Below, piece by piece: positions 1 to 10,729 of a stretch of DNA of 64,000 bases. The DNA comes from Ctenosaura bakeri (Eukaryota; Chordata; Lepidosauria; Squamata; Iguanidae). The stretch covers positions 124,001-188,000 of the forward strand of contig CAOLHI010002519.1 in assembly GCA_948474755.1 (NCBI GenBank), in the 5' to 3' direction. The translations under genes were made by a program, and so were the position numbers. The notes under the pieces are model-generated. The model was not told where the DNA came from. It saw nothing but the letters and a program-made list of their open reading frames with translations, and made no database searches. Positions within the stretch are counted from its first letter, which is position 1; each line of letters begins with the position of its first letter.

Positions 1-377
1 TGATTAAACTGTAATAGCCTGTGGGAAAGGAAAAACTCACAGAAATTTAAACAAGCTGCTGCTTTTCAGCCCTGGCATATTTTAAAACTGACCAATTATT
101 TTGTTGAAACTTCCACTATGAAGCTGTCTTGTATTTTTACAGGTTCCCCCTCCCCCATATTGTTTCTGAACTGGTGGAAAGGCAGGGAAATGAACTATGA
201 AAGCTAAACATTATAGTTTCCACAGTTTTTTCCCAAGTAGTTGAAACTTTTGGTTATAGAATAAAGAGAAAGGGCATAATCAAGAGAAGGCAAACATACT
301 CAATTCTATGCAAAAAAAGAAATTCAGTGGGATTTCAAGCATACAGGTAGGCATTTCAAGGTGCTTAACACCTAAGG
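1..377. other. No recognised feature
   Basis: Ordinary AT-rich non-coding sequence. I see no gene, repeat or RNA that I can name. Confidence 0.5.
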
Positions 378-474
378 CAGGGGTGCGGAATGTGTGGCTT
401 GGCAGGTGTTGTTGTACTTCACTTCCCATCAGCTTCAGCCAGGACTGTCAATGGTCAGGGATTATGGGAGGTGT
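378..474. repeat. Degraded palindromic interspersed repeat, family H
   Basis: The words GGGGTGCGGAATGTGTGG, CTTCCCATCAGC and GGTCAGGGATTATGGGAG match a foldback repeat I associate with squamate genomes, which carries an ACTCCCATCA half and a TGATGGGAGT half. Related relics lie near 15406, 18405, 38595 and 41690. The class (probably a hAT-like non-autonomous DNA element) is inference; no clean ends or target duplication are visible. Confidence 0.45.
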
Positions 475-540
475 AGATCTGAGGGCTATCAGAGATTCTT
501 ATTTACAGAATGGCAAATTTGCACCTTATTCTACACAGGG

Positions 541-640
541 AAGCACTGTGTAGTGGTTAGCACGTTGGACTAGAATTTGAGGTGTTCATGTTGAAGTTTC
601 CCCATTTGACCATGTAGTTCTCTGGGTGAAATTGGAATAG
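541..640 (+). mobile_element. tRNA-derived SINE, 5' fragment
   Basis: TGTGTAGTGGTTAGCACG followed by TTGGACTAG is the tRNA-like head (A-box region) of the squamate SINE seen complete elsewhere in this window. The B-box region is decayed and the tail is missing. Confidence 0.55.
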
Positions 641-1009
641 TCTATTGAAATCTGCAGTACTTGTTGCTGTGGGCCTTTTTTTTTATTAAAAAAATAATAA
701 AAATAAACAGATGACATTTCTGTTGTCCCAGAGCATCCAGTGGCAATTCCCAGCACTAGCAGCAACATTTTATTACCTCTCAAAGGGTGTTTTTTTAAAA
801 ATAAAAATAAAAATGAAGAGTACTTTGCAGCAAAGACAAGAAAACAAAAGCAGCCCCCTCCCCCCAAAAAAATCTTTAAAGAATTGTATGGTACAATACT
901 GTCAATTCATACTGGATTCCTTGGTCATTCCTTCTCCTTCCTGAATGGGAGGAAGGGGCACAGAGGGTCCTTGATGATACCTTAAGGTTTTAGAAAACTG
1001 TTTCTTTAT
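641..1009. other. No recognised feature; A/T homopolymer-rich
   Basis: Contains T- and A-runs around 676-700 and 794-815 and a CCCC/AAAA run near 855-875. The short open frames here come from homopolymers and are not credible genes. Confidence 0.5.
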
Positions 1010-1102
1010 GAAAGGAAAGGAAAGGAAAGGAAAGGAAAGGAAAGGAAAGGAAAGGAAAGGAAAGGAAAGGAAAAAAGGAAAGGAAAGGAAAGGAAAGGAA
1101 GG
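1010..1102. repeat. (GGAAA)n pentanucleotide microsatellite
   Basis: About 18 GGAAA units with one interruption near 1070. The minus strand is a pyrimidine tract and opens a spurious reading frame. Confidence 0.97.
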
Positions 1103-1331
1103 TATGCCCATTCAGGTCTCACAGCATCCAGAGCCAGTAGGAATCAAAGGCACTGAAAAAAATTGAATGATCTGGTGATTTTTGGGCAATTGCCTATAGT
1201 TCCATAGAGCTTCCTTCCTCCTTCTCTTCCCCAGCTTCTACAGGGATTATATGAGAGGCTGTTGTGGATGCAAAACTGGCATCAAGAGGAACCAGCAGGT
1301 GATAACTGAGACTCTCTCGTCAGAATCAAAC

Positions 1332-1397
1332 CCGAGGATTCCATAGGATGTTGAAAGTGGAATAATAGCACTGTAACAGTCTAGTGCGGAAATGGCC
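1332..1397. mobile_element. Palindromic MITE family T3, right half only
   Basis: Starts at GAGGATTCCATAGGATG and ends at AGTGCGGAAATGGCC, the right arm and terminal repeat of the short palindromic MITE found complete at 25547, 27072 and 57545. The left arm is missing. A SINE abuts its outer end. Confidence 0.85.
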
Positions 1398-1600
1398 TAG
1401 GACTTGGGAGACCAGGTTTTGAATCCTAGTTTAGCCCTAGAGCACCCCAGGTGACCTTGGACAAGTCACACACTCTCAGCCTCAGAGGAAAGCAATGGAA
1501 AGCCTTCTCTGAACAAACCTTACCAACAGAACTCCATGATAGGTTTGCCTTAGGGTTGCCACAGGTTGGAAATGACTTCAAGGCACACAACAACAGCTGC
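1398..1600 (+). mobile_element. tRNA-derived SINE, 5'-truncated
   Basis: Begins inside the tRNA-like head (GGGAGACCAGG, then a B-box-like GGTTTTGAATCC), runs through the body word CTCAGCCTCAGAGG and ends in the tail GACTTCAAGGCACACAACAA. The A-box half of the Pol III promoter is missing, so it should be inert. Confidence 0.85.
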
Positions 1601-1652
1601 ATTTATTTTTAAACTGTGTGTTATTATTTTTAACTGTGTGCTTCAAATTGTG

Positions 1653-1749
1653 TGCTTCAAATGATATTGACATGTCATCCCTCGCAGGTCCCATGCTAAT
1701 CTTCTCTGCATTATTCCAGTTTTAATGAGTGTGCTGCTGAAGTAATGTA
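1653..1749 (-). pseudogene. U6 spliceosomal snRNA pseudogene
   Basis: Read on the minus strand this aligns with nearly all of U6 snRNA. It keeps CTTCAGCAGCAC near the 5' end, AGAGAAGATTAGCATGGG (the invariant U6 region that includes the branch-site pairing segment) and GGATGACATG downstream. It has many substitutions, including loss of the first U6 bases, and no T-run terminator of the normal kind. U6 is transcribed by Pol III and is commonly retrocopied by LINEs. The divergence makes a dead retrocopy far more likely than a functional gene. Confidence 0.85.
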
Positions 1750-1754
1750 ATGCC

Positions 1755-1875
1755 ATTTTCATATTAACCTTTTGTACACTTTAGCAATCTGTTTTAGCCT
1801 GTAAGCCACCTTAAATCCAGGTTTTGGGTTGGATGCCAGATATAGATAAATTTAACAACAACAACAACATAAATA
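1755..1875 (+). mobile_element. L2-type LINE 3' tail fragment
   Basis: GTAAGCCACCTTAAATCC followed by an ATATAGATAAATTTAACAA-type end is the decayed form of the 3' end seen in the longer L2 copies here. It abuts the U6 pseudogene. Confidence 0.55.
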
Positions 1876-2573
1876 CGCAAAATGTATCTTTCTGCCATTG
1901 TACAATTAAATGGCTGGCTGAAAAGGCATTCGGGGAAAATATTCCGATGCAATCCCCTTTGAAATGAATCTGTTGTGTGAAACAGAATGTCTTTCTGAAT
2001 TAGGCCCAAATGTCTGTTAATTTTGTTTCTTTCACTATACACAGGATCATTAAAAATGAGTACTTTTATAGATTTTGGAATTTGTATTTCACGTTCTATA
2101 ATAATACCTTAATTACTTAAGTCAAAATAAATGAATGAATCATTTCCCTGATGTTTCATTTCACCCTCTTTCCATCCTCGTTTGTGCACACATTTTCCAA
2201 TTTTCATTCCAGTTTGGAGATATAACAGTAAGTCTATTTTCAGAGAATTCTATGTTGCATTTAAGGCACACAGACCACTTAACATTTAGAAGTAATGTTA
2301 TTGTTCCGCTGTTGGTATCAGCACCATCTGTAGTGCTAAAAATACAGTGCATTCTCAGATATTGAATCAGAAGAAAGCCTGATACAAGGAAATGTAATGA
2401 AGAAGACCAATGTCCTATTAAGTTAAGAAATATCTATTGGTGCCAAACACAACTCTACAGAATCTTGGGGAAGTGGTCTTCCTGCCACCTGGCCTTTCTG
2501 CCACCTTTTACTGTTGCTTCTTGTCTGTTCTTAACCGCGTGAAGAGTTTCATCTATTTCATCCAATGTCATCA
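1876..2573. other. No recognised feature
   Basis: AT-rich sequence with short unsupported open frames on both strands. Nothing I can name. Confidence 0.5.
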
Positions 2574-3118
2574 GCCCTTTTCGCATTGAGGCTTCTCGCG
2601 CGAGCGGGGGAGGGCGGCTCGCGTGAGAAGGCTCCTCTGGGAGGCTGCCACTTTCCTGCTCGTTCCTTCCGCAGGCGAAGGAACGAGCAGGGAAGCGGCA
2701 GCCTCCTGAAGGAGGCAGCAGCTCGCGCGTCCGTCCCCCCCGCGCGAAGCAGGAGGCTGTCGCGTCCGCCCCCCCACAAAGCAGGAGGCTCGCGCGTCCG
2801 CCCCCCCGCGAAGCAGGAGGCTGTCGCGTCTGTCGCGCTAGCGCCCCGCCCCCTTCCTTCCGCAGGGGCGGAGGGAAGGAAGCGCGACCCAGCCGCCTCC
2901 CCGACGCTCCGCACAGGAGGTAAGTGCGCGCGGGCGCTAGGAGCGTTGCGCGAGTGCGGGTGATTTTCGCTTTGAGGCGAAAATCAAAAAACCCGCGATC
3001 GCGCCGCTGCAGCCCCGTGAGTGCGGTGGAAGTGGGAGTGCGTCGTGCAGAGCGATGCTCCCACTCCCGCGAGGCTCACGGGGCTGTTGCACGACAGAAA
3101 GCCCGTGCGAAAAGGGCC
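2574..3118 (-). mobile_element. GC-rich MITE family T1, copy a
   Basis: Very GC- and CpG-rich block in AT-rich surroundings. The ends are GCCCTTTTCGCA and TGCGAAAAGGGCC. It carries a perfect hairpin (TGATTTTCGC at 2961-2970, GCGAAAATCA at 2977-2986) inside an outer GCGGGT/ACCCGC stem, and a splice-donor-like AGGTAAGTG at 2918-2926. It lies in the opposite orientation to the copy at 36316. The left terminal G is lost and no clean target duplication is seen. Long open frames here reflect lack of stops in GC-rich DNA. Confidence 0.88.
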
Positions 3119-3409
3119 AGGCTTCTCTTTCTTTTTGGCTGCAGATAGTTTCTTTTTGCATTTGTCGCTGACAATGTCCCTGGCTTCAGAGCAGAATTGT
3201 TCTGGCTCCCAGTCAATTAAGCTTAATAGTACAAATCTATTTTTTACATTTACCTTGCCTGTTGTAGGTGGAACACACAAAGCTACAGCAGAATTGGTTA
3301 GAGCAGAATAATGTACTTCCTCATCTCAAGCTATATGGTATTGGTTATTTCAGACACACTACTGTAAACTGACACTCAAAGTCTTTTTTTCCAGCGCTAC
3401 TTCACCATC
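3119..3409. other. No recognised feature
   Basis: Short unique-looking spacer between a MITE and a solo LTR. No feature recognised. Confidence 0.5.
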
Positions 3410-3413
3410 CTGC

Positions 3414-4324
3414 TCTTACTGTAGTTTATAGTCCAGGCCTGTGGCTTATTAAATATAACCTGATATCAAGAAATTGGCCATCACAAACCGTTCCTCTCCA
3501 CGTGCTTGCGAGGCCCCCGGACAAGCACGCACATGGGCACGGCCAAAATAGCTGAACAATACAAGATAAATCCAGGCAGGCTAGAATTTGCCGGAATGCA
3601 GCTTCAGGAGACCTCCAGGCAAGTACACTTTGAAAACACATTATGTATGCATGCAGCGCACAAAAGATTCCCTGCCCCAAGCAGGCAGCTTGATGAGCCG
3701 AATAGCCAACTGTCAAGCACTCATCGTTTGCATACTGTCTGTGCTATTGACAACTCTGTCATAATTCAATCATCTTAAGTACTGACCTTTCGGAGGCTTT
3801 GTCTCCAACCCAAAACCCATTGTTTTCCCCGGGAACGGACTAGCCTACAGGCACATTTTCCCCTATAAGAACCCCTGATTTTGAGCACTTCTTTGGATCG
3901 CTCCTGGCTTCCATCCCACCTTGCTGCCGCTCTGTCTGCGAGCTTTCCCCTTAGCTTCCACATGCTGAGAATCTCTGCTCCAACTGACTTTTCTTCTGAC
4001 TACCTGGGCTACAGGATCAGGTGTAGTATTTCCCCTGAAAAATCCCTCTCAAAATCCTCTATCAAAACTCCTACCTTTATCTTCTTAGATCTGTCTGAGT
4101 GATTGCATACGTGTGTGTTGACTGTCTTTTAATAAAGAAAACAATTATTATTTACTTCTGCTTGATTATTGACTTGGCCTGACCCCGTAAACATTGGGTC
4201 CAAGATCTCACTAGGTTGTCCTGCCTCTTGCATTGCTATAGCTTGTGCTCTCGCTAATTCGCATTCCCCATTATTTGGAGCATATTGAGGTGTCCCTCAT
4301 GGGACCCCAGAAATCAGGGTAACA
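3414..4324 (+). mobile_element. Solo LTR of an endogenous retroviral/LTR element, copy 1
   Basis: A 911-bp LTR flanked by the perfect 4-bp target duplication CTGC (3410-3413 and 4325-4328). It begins TCTTACTG (the expected TG is mutated to TC) and ends GGGTAACA. A TATA-like box (TATAAG, 3864-3869) and a polyadenylation signal AATAAA (4131-4136) fix the plus orientation. No internal viral sequence flanks it, so it is a solo LTR left by LTR-LTR recombination. Copies 2-5 of the family lie at 7753, 46143, 53676 and 61949. The 4-bp duplication suits a class I ERV, but that class call is inference. Confidence 0.88.
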
Positions 4325-4328
4325 CTGC

Positions 4329-5006
4329 TAGTGCTGAATCTACTAAAAACAACTTCCAGCTATATAATAGACCAGCGTATAAATGGTGTGCAGGGCACAT
4401 GTAAAAAGATAGTGTAAAAAGGATCTTCTTTGTCAGAGCTTTCTTAACAGAGGTATGCATGCACTGACAAATGACATATTTGCTGTCCTTTCATAAATGC
4501 AGAATCTGTTATCGGAAGCAGCTGCCTTATTCTAATTAATGATATGACCAGCCCTGCCATCACAGATAAAAACTTCTGCTGCAAAACTGATCAAAGAATA
4601 GGGTGTTCTTACTTTCAAGAAAAATATGAAGCAATTTAGAACCATATGTTCACTCTCTGAGAAGTAATGAGGGTTGCTTACAGCTAGATCATCCCACAAG
4701 TAGAAATCTGGTGCCCATAAAGCCAGAGCTTAGAAAAGTTACATCTAGACTAAAATTCACAGAATCTCCCCAGAGAGCATGTCACAGAACAACTTTCCCA
4801 GAATGCTAACTTTTTTCCCTGTTTCCTTATTCTGTTGTACTTTCTCAAGCATAGCAGTAAAGATCAAAGGCTGAGATTTTGGGTTCAGGACAGACAAGTG
4901 GGGGGACAGAACCAAAAGGGGCAACAACAGCCTCACTCCTTAAGGCCATGCAAAGCAGAGAAGAAACCAGACAGCCTATGCCAGTCACGGTGGGACTCCT
5001 CCCCCT
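4329..5006. other. No recognised feature
   Basis: Non-coding, unique-looking. No gene or repeat recognised before the SINE at 5007. Confidence 0.5.
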
Positions 5007-5212
5007 TGTTGTTGTGTTCTTCCAGTCATTTCTCACTTAGAGGGTTTTCTTGCCAAGATTTTTCCAGGAAAGGTTTGCCATTGCCTTCCTCTGAGGCTGA
5101 GAGGGTGTGACTTGCCCAAGATCCCCCAGTGAGTTTTCATGGCTGAGTTGGAATTCAAACCCAGGTTTGCCAGAGTCCTAGTCCAACATGCTGACCACTA
5201 CTCCATGCTGGT
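5007..5212 (-). mobile_element. tRNA-derived SINE, near full length
   Basis: Reading leftwards from 5212: tRNA-like head with complement of GTAGTGGTCAGCATGTTGG, B-box-like GGGTTTGAATTCC, body with CTCAGCCTCAGAGGAAGGC, and tail ending AACACAACAA at 5007. Promoter boxes are recognisable but mutated. It is an older copy of the family at 8920 and 20039. Confidence 0.85.
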
Positions 5213-5849
5213 TTCATCTTTGTCCCACAGAGTGATTTCCAAGATCATGACTGCACAGAGGAAAAGTTTGCCCAACCCATTGTGTGTATAAGGAGTGCTC
5301 TCTATTAACTAGGCCTTTGGTCTATTCCAGCGTGGCTTGTGGCCAAATGACTACCCTCAAAAGGTGGGGACATTGGCCTCTCTAAACAGGCCATACCGAC
5401 AAGCACTAAAGAAGTGTCCTGAGGCAAAATGAGATTCACAGGCAGTGTTAACAAGTAAGGACTCTTTTGAGTCACATTTTCTTCATTTTTCCCCCTTTGG
5501 CATTTAGCTTGCCAAAAGTACAGCTGTTTGTCACACAATATTTTTCCTTCTCTCCACAGAATCAAGGAAGATATACCCAATCACTTTAGAAGCCAGTTAG
5601 TGATTTGCACTAATGATTGACTATTTAGGTAATCATTTCCCATGAGTTGCAGAAATAACGTCTAATCAGTAACTGACTGCGGAAGTGACCTTGTCTGATC
5701 TATGGTGCAAGAAAGGAAATGGCAAAGAAATAACCTTTTCACAACTGACTTCTAATGAAGGACGGAAACGAATGAATCAGCACTTTGGGTTAAGGAAAAG
5801 ACTGTACACCAGATATGAACCAGGCTCCCAGGCCACCCATATGCTGTCA
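5213..5849. other. No recognised feature
   Basis: No gene or named repeat seen. Open frames here are short and without recognisable domains. Confidence 0.5.
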
Positions 5850-5931
5850 GGGCATCTCAAGAAGAAGACTGATATCCATGAAAGCTCATGCAAAAATAGA
5901 TCAGTTAGTCTTAAAGGTCCTGCTAGAGTCA
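5850..5931 (-). repeat. Interspersed repeat fragment, family R
   Basis: Contains GGCATCTCAAGAAGAAGACT, ATCCATGAAAGCTCATGC and TTAGTCTTAAAGGTCC, words of a widespread amniote repeat. The opposite orientation is seen near 14174 (GAGTCTTGTAGTACCTTTC). I cannot assign its class. Confidence 0.5.
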
Positions 5932-6915
5932 TCACCCTACTGTCCCCACACTTTCTCTTTTTAAAAGTAAAATTATTCCTATAATTTCATTTTTTTGTAT
6001 TTTAGGCTGGTTCGACAGCTTTGTCTAGCACTCCCGCGTGACCTACACAATATATTAGAAGTAACAATGCTTATTGTGCTTGGAAGAATGATAATGACAT
6101 TACCAGTCATCACATCATTTTTTTTTTCAAAGATGCTGTCATGCCCTCCTTACTTTAAAAAGTAATGCAGCATAGGTAATATAATTACTTCTGAGCTCCA
6201 ATGAGGTGTAACTACACAAAGATCCAAAAACTGAGATTCATGCTCAGCATCTCCCACAATTTTTTGAAATTAAAAGGAGCTCCTCAATCCATGACTTCAG
6301 ATAAAACCAGGAAGATGTGACTGTGGGAAGAAGTTCTGTTTTCCTAATTTAAATAAATCCCTTAAAGTTACCATTTGCCCCACAAGGGGATTGCATGTAG
6401 GTCTCACAACAATGCAGGGGGACAATGCAGGCTCATTACTCCAAAGTGACCATCCTGATCTCATTTGCAGGGGAAATGTTGCCATTCTGTGATGGAGAGT
6501 GCATGTGTGCTGCTACAAGGAATTCTGATGAAGGAGTAAAGATGCAAAGTAAGGATGTAGTGTAAGAATGCCATTAAAGACAGAGAAACTTTCTAAGTGT
6601 ACTAAACTAACACTGAACTAAGCTAGTTTCACTTTTGGTGGAGGGGAAAGAATAAAGGGTAGGAGGAGAAAAGGTGGAAAGATCCCTAAGAGTATCAGTT
6701 GACATCTCAGAGAATTGAAGATAGGTAGATAAGGGATGAGGAGATTTTGGGTCACTGGAAACTGCTTTAACCCTATCACTGCTGTGCTCTGTCAGGCATC
6801 TTTAGCTCTCCAAGTGCTCAGCATTGTTGCATTTCCAGCATTCTAAATGTGTGTTATTTCATATATTCAATTAGTAATGCAGTGACTGCATTACTAGTGC
6901 AGGGTTTCAGAAGTA
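5932..6915. other. No recognised feature
   Basis: AT-rich, with a T-run near 6119-6128. Includes a direct pair of TGCAGTGACTGCATTACTAG-like words near 6880-6900. No gene recognised. Confidence 0.5.
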
Positions 6916-7207
6916 CAGAGGCGGATCTAGGGTGGGGCAACTGGGGCACGTGCCCTTGGTGCCATTCCCAGATGGGGTGCAAAAGCCACCATCCCCCCAT
7001 GCCTGCTACCCCCGCGCCCTTCTGCGCCCACCCCAGGCACTTCCACACACCCCCACGCCCTTCTGCGCCCACCTGCCATACCCCTGCACCCTTCTGTACA
7101 CACTGACTACCACCCTTCTGTCCTTCCTGGCTTGTTTGGGAGGGTGGCAGCAGCAGCAGCAGCAGCATAGGGGTGCAACTTCTGCACTTGCCCCAGGCAC
7201 ACCACTG
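6916..7207. mobile_element. hAT-like non-autonomous DNA element (probable)
   Basis: Ends form an imperfect inverted repeat: CAGAGGCGGATCTAGGG at the left and CCCCAGGCACACCACTG at the right. The interior is C-rich with repeated CACGCCCTTCTGCGCCCAC-type words and a (CAG)n run near 7148-7166. The flanking 8 bases (CAGAAGTA, CACAGATA) match at 5 of 8 positions, compatible with an old 8-bp hAT target duplication. No transposase. Confidence 0.5.
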
Positions 7208-7752
7208 CACAGATATATTTGACTTTTTTTGCCCCAGATGACTGTACATATACTGCAGAGCTCTTTGGGTGCCCTAAATGGATATGTTATAAATGGATAT
7301 GTTATAAATTCTTAAAGTGGTTCCCTACTCACTCGCATACATACATAACGAAAGTTGTGCTGATCACACCAAAGGTCTTGCTAGCTCAGCATTCTGTTCT
7401 CACAGCAGCCAACCAATTGCCTGTAATCAGCCCACTAGGAAGACCTGGGTGAAAAGCATATTCTGTCTTACACTCCCTAGCATCTTATATACAGAAGTGC
7501 ACTGCCTCTGCTGCTTGTGTTTCAGTAAAATTGAACCCATGTAAGGAAAGTGAGTTGTCATCTCTTAAAATAGTAGAAGCACTACTAGCTGTTGTTTATC
7601 ACCTCTCAGTCTGCCAGGACTTGTAAGATGATGCACAACAGTGTTGTTGTTTTTAAATATATTTTTTTAAAAAACAGATTCAAGCAAGCAAACAAAGAGA
7701 AAGCAAATTAAAACAGTCCCCAAAGCCAATCTTTGTTTTAAGGAAAAGAGAC
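7208..7752. other. No recognised gene; small tandem duplication
   Basis: Holds a two-copy duplication of AAATGGATATGTTAT at 7277-7306 and an AT-rich stretch near 7645-7740 that might be decayed L2 3' sequence. TSD AGAC of the adjacent LTR occupies 7749-7752. Confidence 0.45.
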
Positions 7753-8640
7753 TGTTACCCTGATTTCTAGGGGTCCCGGGAGGAACACCTAAATGCACTC
7801 CAAATATTACTAAGTTGGGGGAATTAGCAAGGAGCACAAGCTAGCAATACGAGAGGCAGGGTAACGTAGCGAGATCTTTAACCCTATGTTTACGGGGTCG
7901 GGCTGTGACAAGAACTAGGCAAGTTGTTCAATCAAAAGATTTTATTAAAACTCTCCTTAATAAAACAATGACACATGCACTCATGCACTCACCCAAGAAC
8001 TATAGAAGCAGAAAGTGAGGAAGATTGATAGGAGTTTTCAGAGGGTTTTCTGGGGTGATACTCCACCTGATCCTGCAGTCCGGGATAGGAGAAATAGAGT
8101 TGGATGCTGGGGATCGCAGTAGCTCGGCACGTGGAGGCTGGGGAGGCTCGCTGACCAGAGCGGCAGCAGTTTGGGATGCAAGGCACGAGTGTTCCAACAA
8201 GGAGCTCAAACTTGGGGTTTTTATAGGGAAGATTGTACCTGGAGGCTAGCCCTCTCCTGAGGAGAACAATAGGGATTTTAGTGGAGACAAAGCCTCTGAA
8301 AGGTCAAAATCAAAATTGATGAGATTTAGCCAGCACTGCCAATTGTTAGAACAGTATGCAGATGAGGAGCGCTTAGCGTCTGTATAGAGCAAGCAGTTCG
8401 GGGCTGAGAGCCCTTGCATTAGCTTAATGGTCGGCTGTGTCCGGAGGGCACTACCGGCTGTGCGGCAAATGGTTGTTTACTGGCCTAGACCTAGCGTGCA
8501 TAATTAAGGCCATATAGCCCTGCTTTTCGTGACCCTTTCACACATGTGGAGTTCATCTTATGGAGTGCCACGTGGAAATATTAAACATAACCAATATGAA
8601 ATTGTAGACCTCGGGCTTGGGCCAGATAATCACAGTAACA
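7753..8640 (-). mobile_element. Solo LTR, copy 2
   Basis: An 888-bp LTR that starts TGTTACCC and ends GTAACA on the plus strand, with the perfect target duplication AGAC at 7749-7752 and 8641-8644. Minus orientation is given by the TATA box (complement of TATAAAAA at 8218-8225) and AATAAA (complement at 7941-7946). It is the cleanest copy of the family: both ends, TATA box, poly(A) signal and duplication are intact. No viral genes flank it. Confidence 0.92.
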
Positions 8641-8644
8641 AGAC

Positions 8645-8919
8645 CATGAGGGACTTTACAGGTATGGCCAGCTGGTCAAGGTTCAGTAGGGAGAGAGCCT
8701 GCCCAGACTTCCCTTGTGAGGGATATACACAACTGAGAGGCTGCTATAGGGAAAATTCTGTTACTCAGAAGGTTAGTCATCAAGCTATGGGACATGCAGT
8801 GATCCCTCCTCTGAGGCTGTTAGATGCTAGTCTGACTGATATGGGAGGAAGTGACCTTTCAGATATCCTGGTCCCAGGACACTGAGGGCTTTAAAAATCA
8901 AAAACAGCACGTTGAATTG
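8645..8919 (-). mobile_element. L2-type LINE fragment, part 1 (split by a SINE)
   Basis: On the minus strand this encodes decayed LINE ORF2 C-terminal sequence. The region around 8880-8915 corresponds to the FKVLVLTYKAL-like segment, and 8850-8885 to the GxGPGYL-like segment of L2-clade elements. It continues at 9157 after an inserted SINE. The 3' part of the LINE is missing on the left, where the solo LTR ends. Confidence 0.7.
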
Positions 8920-9156
8920 AGAGATCCAGTGTGGTATAGTGGTTTGAGCATTCGACTATGACTATGGGAATCAGGGTTCAAATCCATGCTTAGGCATGGA
9001 ACCCACCAGGTGACCTTTGGCAAGTCACACCTTCTCAGCCTCAGAGACAGGCAAAGGCAAACCCTTTCTGAGTAAACCTTGCCAAGAAAACCCCGCCATA
9101 GGTTTGCTTTAGAGTCACCATAAATCAGAAACAACCTGAGGGCACACAACACAACT
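8920..9156 (+). mobile_element. tRNA-derived SINE with 8-bp target duplication
   Basis: Full-length copy: head TGGTATAGTGGTTTGAGC, B box GGTTCAAATCC, body CTCAGCCTCAGAGACAGGC, tail ending GGGCACACAACACAAC. The target duplication TTGAATTG is at 8912-8919 and 9157-9164, inside an L2 LINE, so the insertion is younger than that LINE. Confidence 0.92.
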
Positions 9157-9270
9157 TTGAATTGGGCTTGGAAGCAAATTCGAAGCCAGTGCAGACCAGA
9201 CAACTTTTGCACTAGTAGCTTCTGAACTCTTTTCAAGGGCAGCCCCTGTAGAGCATGTTACAGTATGAAT
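9157..9270 (-). mobile_element. L2-type LINE fragment, part 2
   Basis: Continuation of the LINE at 8645-8919. On the minus strand the frame reads a LVQKL...LHWL...F-type sequence, the conserved L2 segment just before the FKVL motif. Confidence 0.7.
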
Positions 9271-9775
9271 TAAGTCATAAACTGCTTTAGCCAAATTCCA
9301 AATCCACCTTTGCTAGGAAGGAATACAACTATACTAGATGAGGTTGGGCAAAGGCCCTGCTGTCCACAGCAGTCACATGGTCTTGCAGGTATACTGCTGG
9401 GCTCAAGAGCCCTCAAGCTGTAAATCTGAGATATATACACATTGTACTATTATAGCACATTGATTGCATTTTAACTGCCATGACTCTATTCTGAGATTGG
9501 ATGGGGAACCACAAAGGGTCCTTCAAGGTGAATCCAAGTCTCAGCATCCTTCACCTTTGGCATTGTTAGCTAGAGTTGAAAAGCATGCAGTTCAACATCT
9601 GAAAGGCCATGTGATTCTTGCCCCAATCTAGAGAACTGGAAAAGAGATGTTCCCAACCATATCACTGGAAGCACCGTTGAAAAGGAAGAGGAAGCTGAAA
9701 AGGAAAAAGAAGGGGAAGAGGAAGAGGAGCCCTGATATATCAGGCCACAGGGTAATCTCCCCACCATCTTGTTTC
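9271..9775. repeat. Mostly unassigned; half of palindromic repeat H2 near 9440-9510
   Basis: TATTATAGCACATTGATTGC followed by ATTTTAACTGCCATGACTC resembles one arm of the family H2 element at 26222. An A/G-rich stretch lies at 9675-9730. Otherwise nothing recognised. Confidence 0.35.
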
Positions 9776-10318
9776 CCCCAGCAGAGAGTCAAATTCAAAA
9801 TGCTGGTTATGACCTATAAAACCCTATATGCTCAGGTCCAGGCTATCTGGCAGACTGTACCTCCCTGTATAAGCCTGCCTAGGTGGAGGCCCTTCTCTCA
9901 GTCCCTCCAGCAGCACAAGCACAGTTGGTGGGGACACAAGAGAGGGCCTTCTCAGTGGCCGCCCCTAGACTCTTCACACGGAGGCCAGAATTTCCCTCTG
10001 CCTGCTGCTCGTCCATCGTCAGGTAAAGATAGTTTTATTCAGACACACATTTAAAACAGAAGTTTTAAAGAAGGGGCCAAGGGTGCTCTATTGATTTACC
10101 TGAACTGTTTTTAAGAGCTTTTTATCTTTTTAAATGGATTTTATTCATTTCACTTGAGATGTGAATTGTTTTAATACTTTAAATTGTTTAATTGCATTTT
10201 AATATTCACTTTTTGTATGTTTTTAATTGTATTGTTCTTTTAAATTGTGATATGTTGTGAATTAAATTGTGATTTCCAGTTTTGGGGGGAAAGTGCGATA
10301 CAAATAAATATAACAACA
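9776..10318 (+). mobile_element. L2-type LINE 3' end
   Basis: Plus-strand copy of the same LINE family. A decayed ORF2 C-terminus (words AAAATGCTGGTTATGACC, CTCAGGTCCAGGCTATCTGG and GAGAGGGCCTTCTCAGTGGC, the last encoding a RERAFSV-like motif) is followed by an A/T-rich 3' UTR and a GATACAAATAAATATAACAA end. Several stops interrupt the frame. Confidence 0.75.
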
Positions 10319-10607
10319 ACTGTTCATACAAATACATATAGGCAGAGATTCTGTATGGTACAAAACAGTATAAGAGTTTGCATGTGGACTTACCATTGAA
10401 CCACTGCAAACTACCCCTAAACAACCATTCTATGTGTAGGGAAAAGGTGCAATGGAATTGGAGAAGCATCTGACTACATCCAGTCACAGAGATTACATCA
10501 CCCACTGATGTCTGCCGGGGGCAGGGGGCCTCCAGATTGGCCATGAGGGGCTGCAGTGGCTAAACAGTCAATGGGGAGGGACCTCCCCAATGATGAAAGA
10601 AGACATA

Positions 10608-10729
10608 GGCCATTTCCACACCAAAATGTTATAGTGCTTAAGCCCCCTCCCTAAACTGCAAACCCCAGGATTCGATAGGATGTTGAAAGTGGAATAATAG
10701 CACTATGATAGCTTAGTGCAGAAATGGCC
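10608..10729. mobile_element. Palindromic MITE family T3, shortened copy
   Basis: Ends GGCCATTTCCACAC and AGTGCAGAAATGGCC, with the complete right arm (GGATTCGATAGGATG, GAAAGTGGAATAATAGCAC). Much of the left arm is deleted. No clear target duplication. Confidence 0.88.

Noticed and set aside
1653..1749. Possible functional U6 gene
   Set aside because: Many substitutions, damaged 5' end and no normal terminator. Kept as a pseudogene.
2558..2963. Overlapping frames of 118 and 132 codons
   Set aside because: They lie in T1 copy a. Both strands are open at once and no domain is seen.
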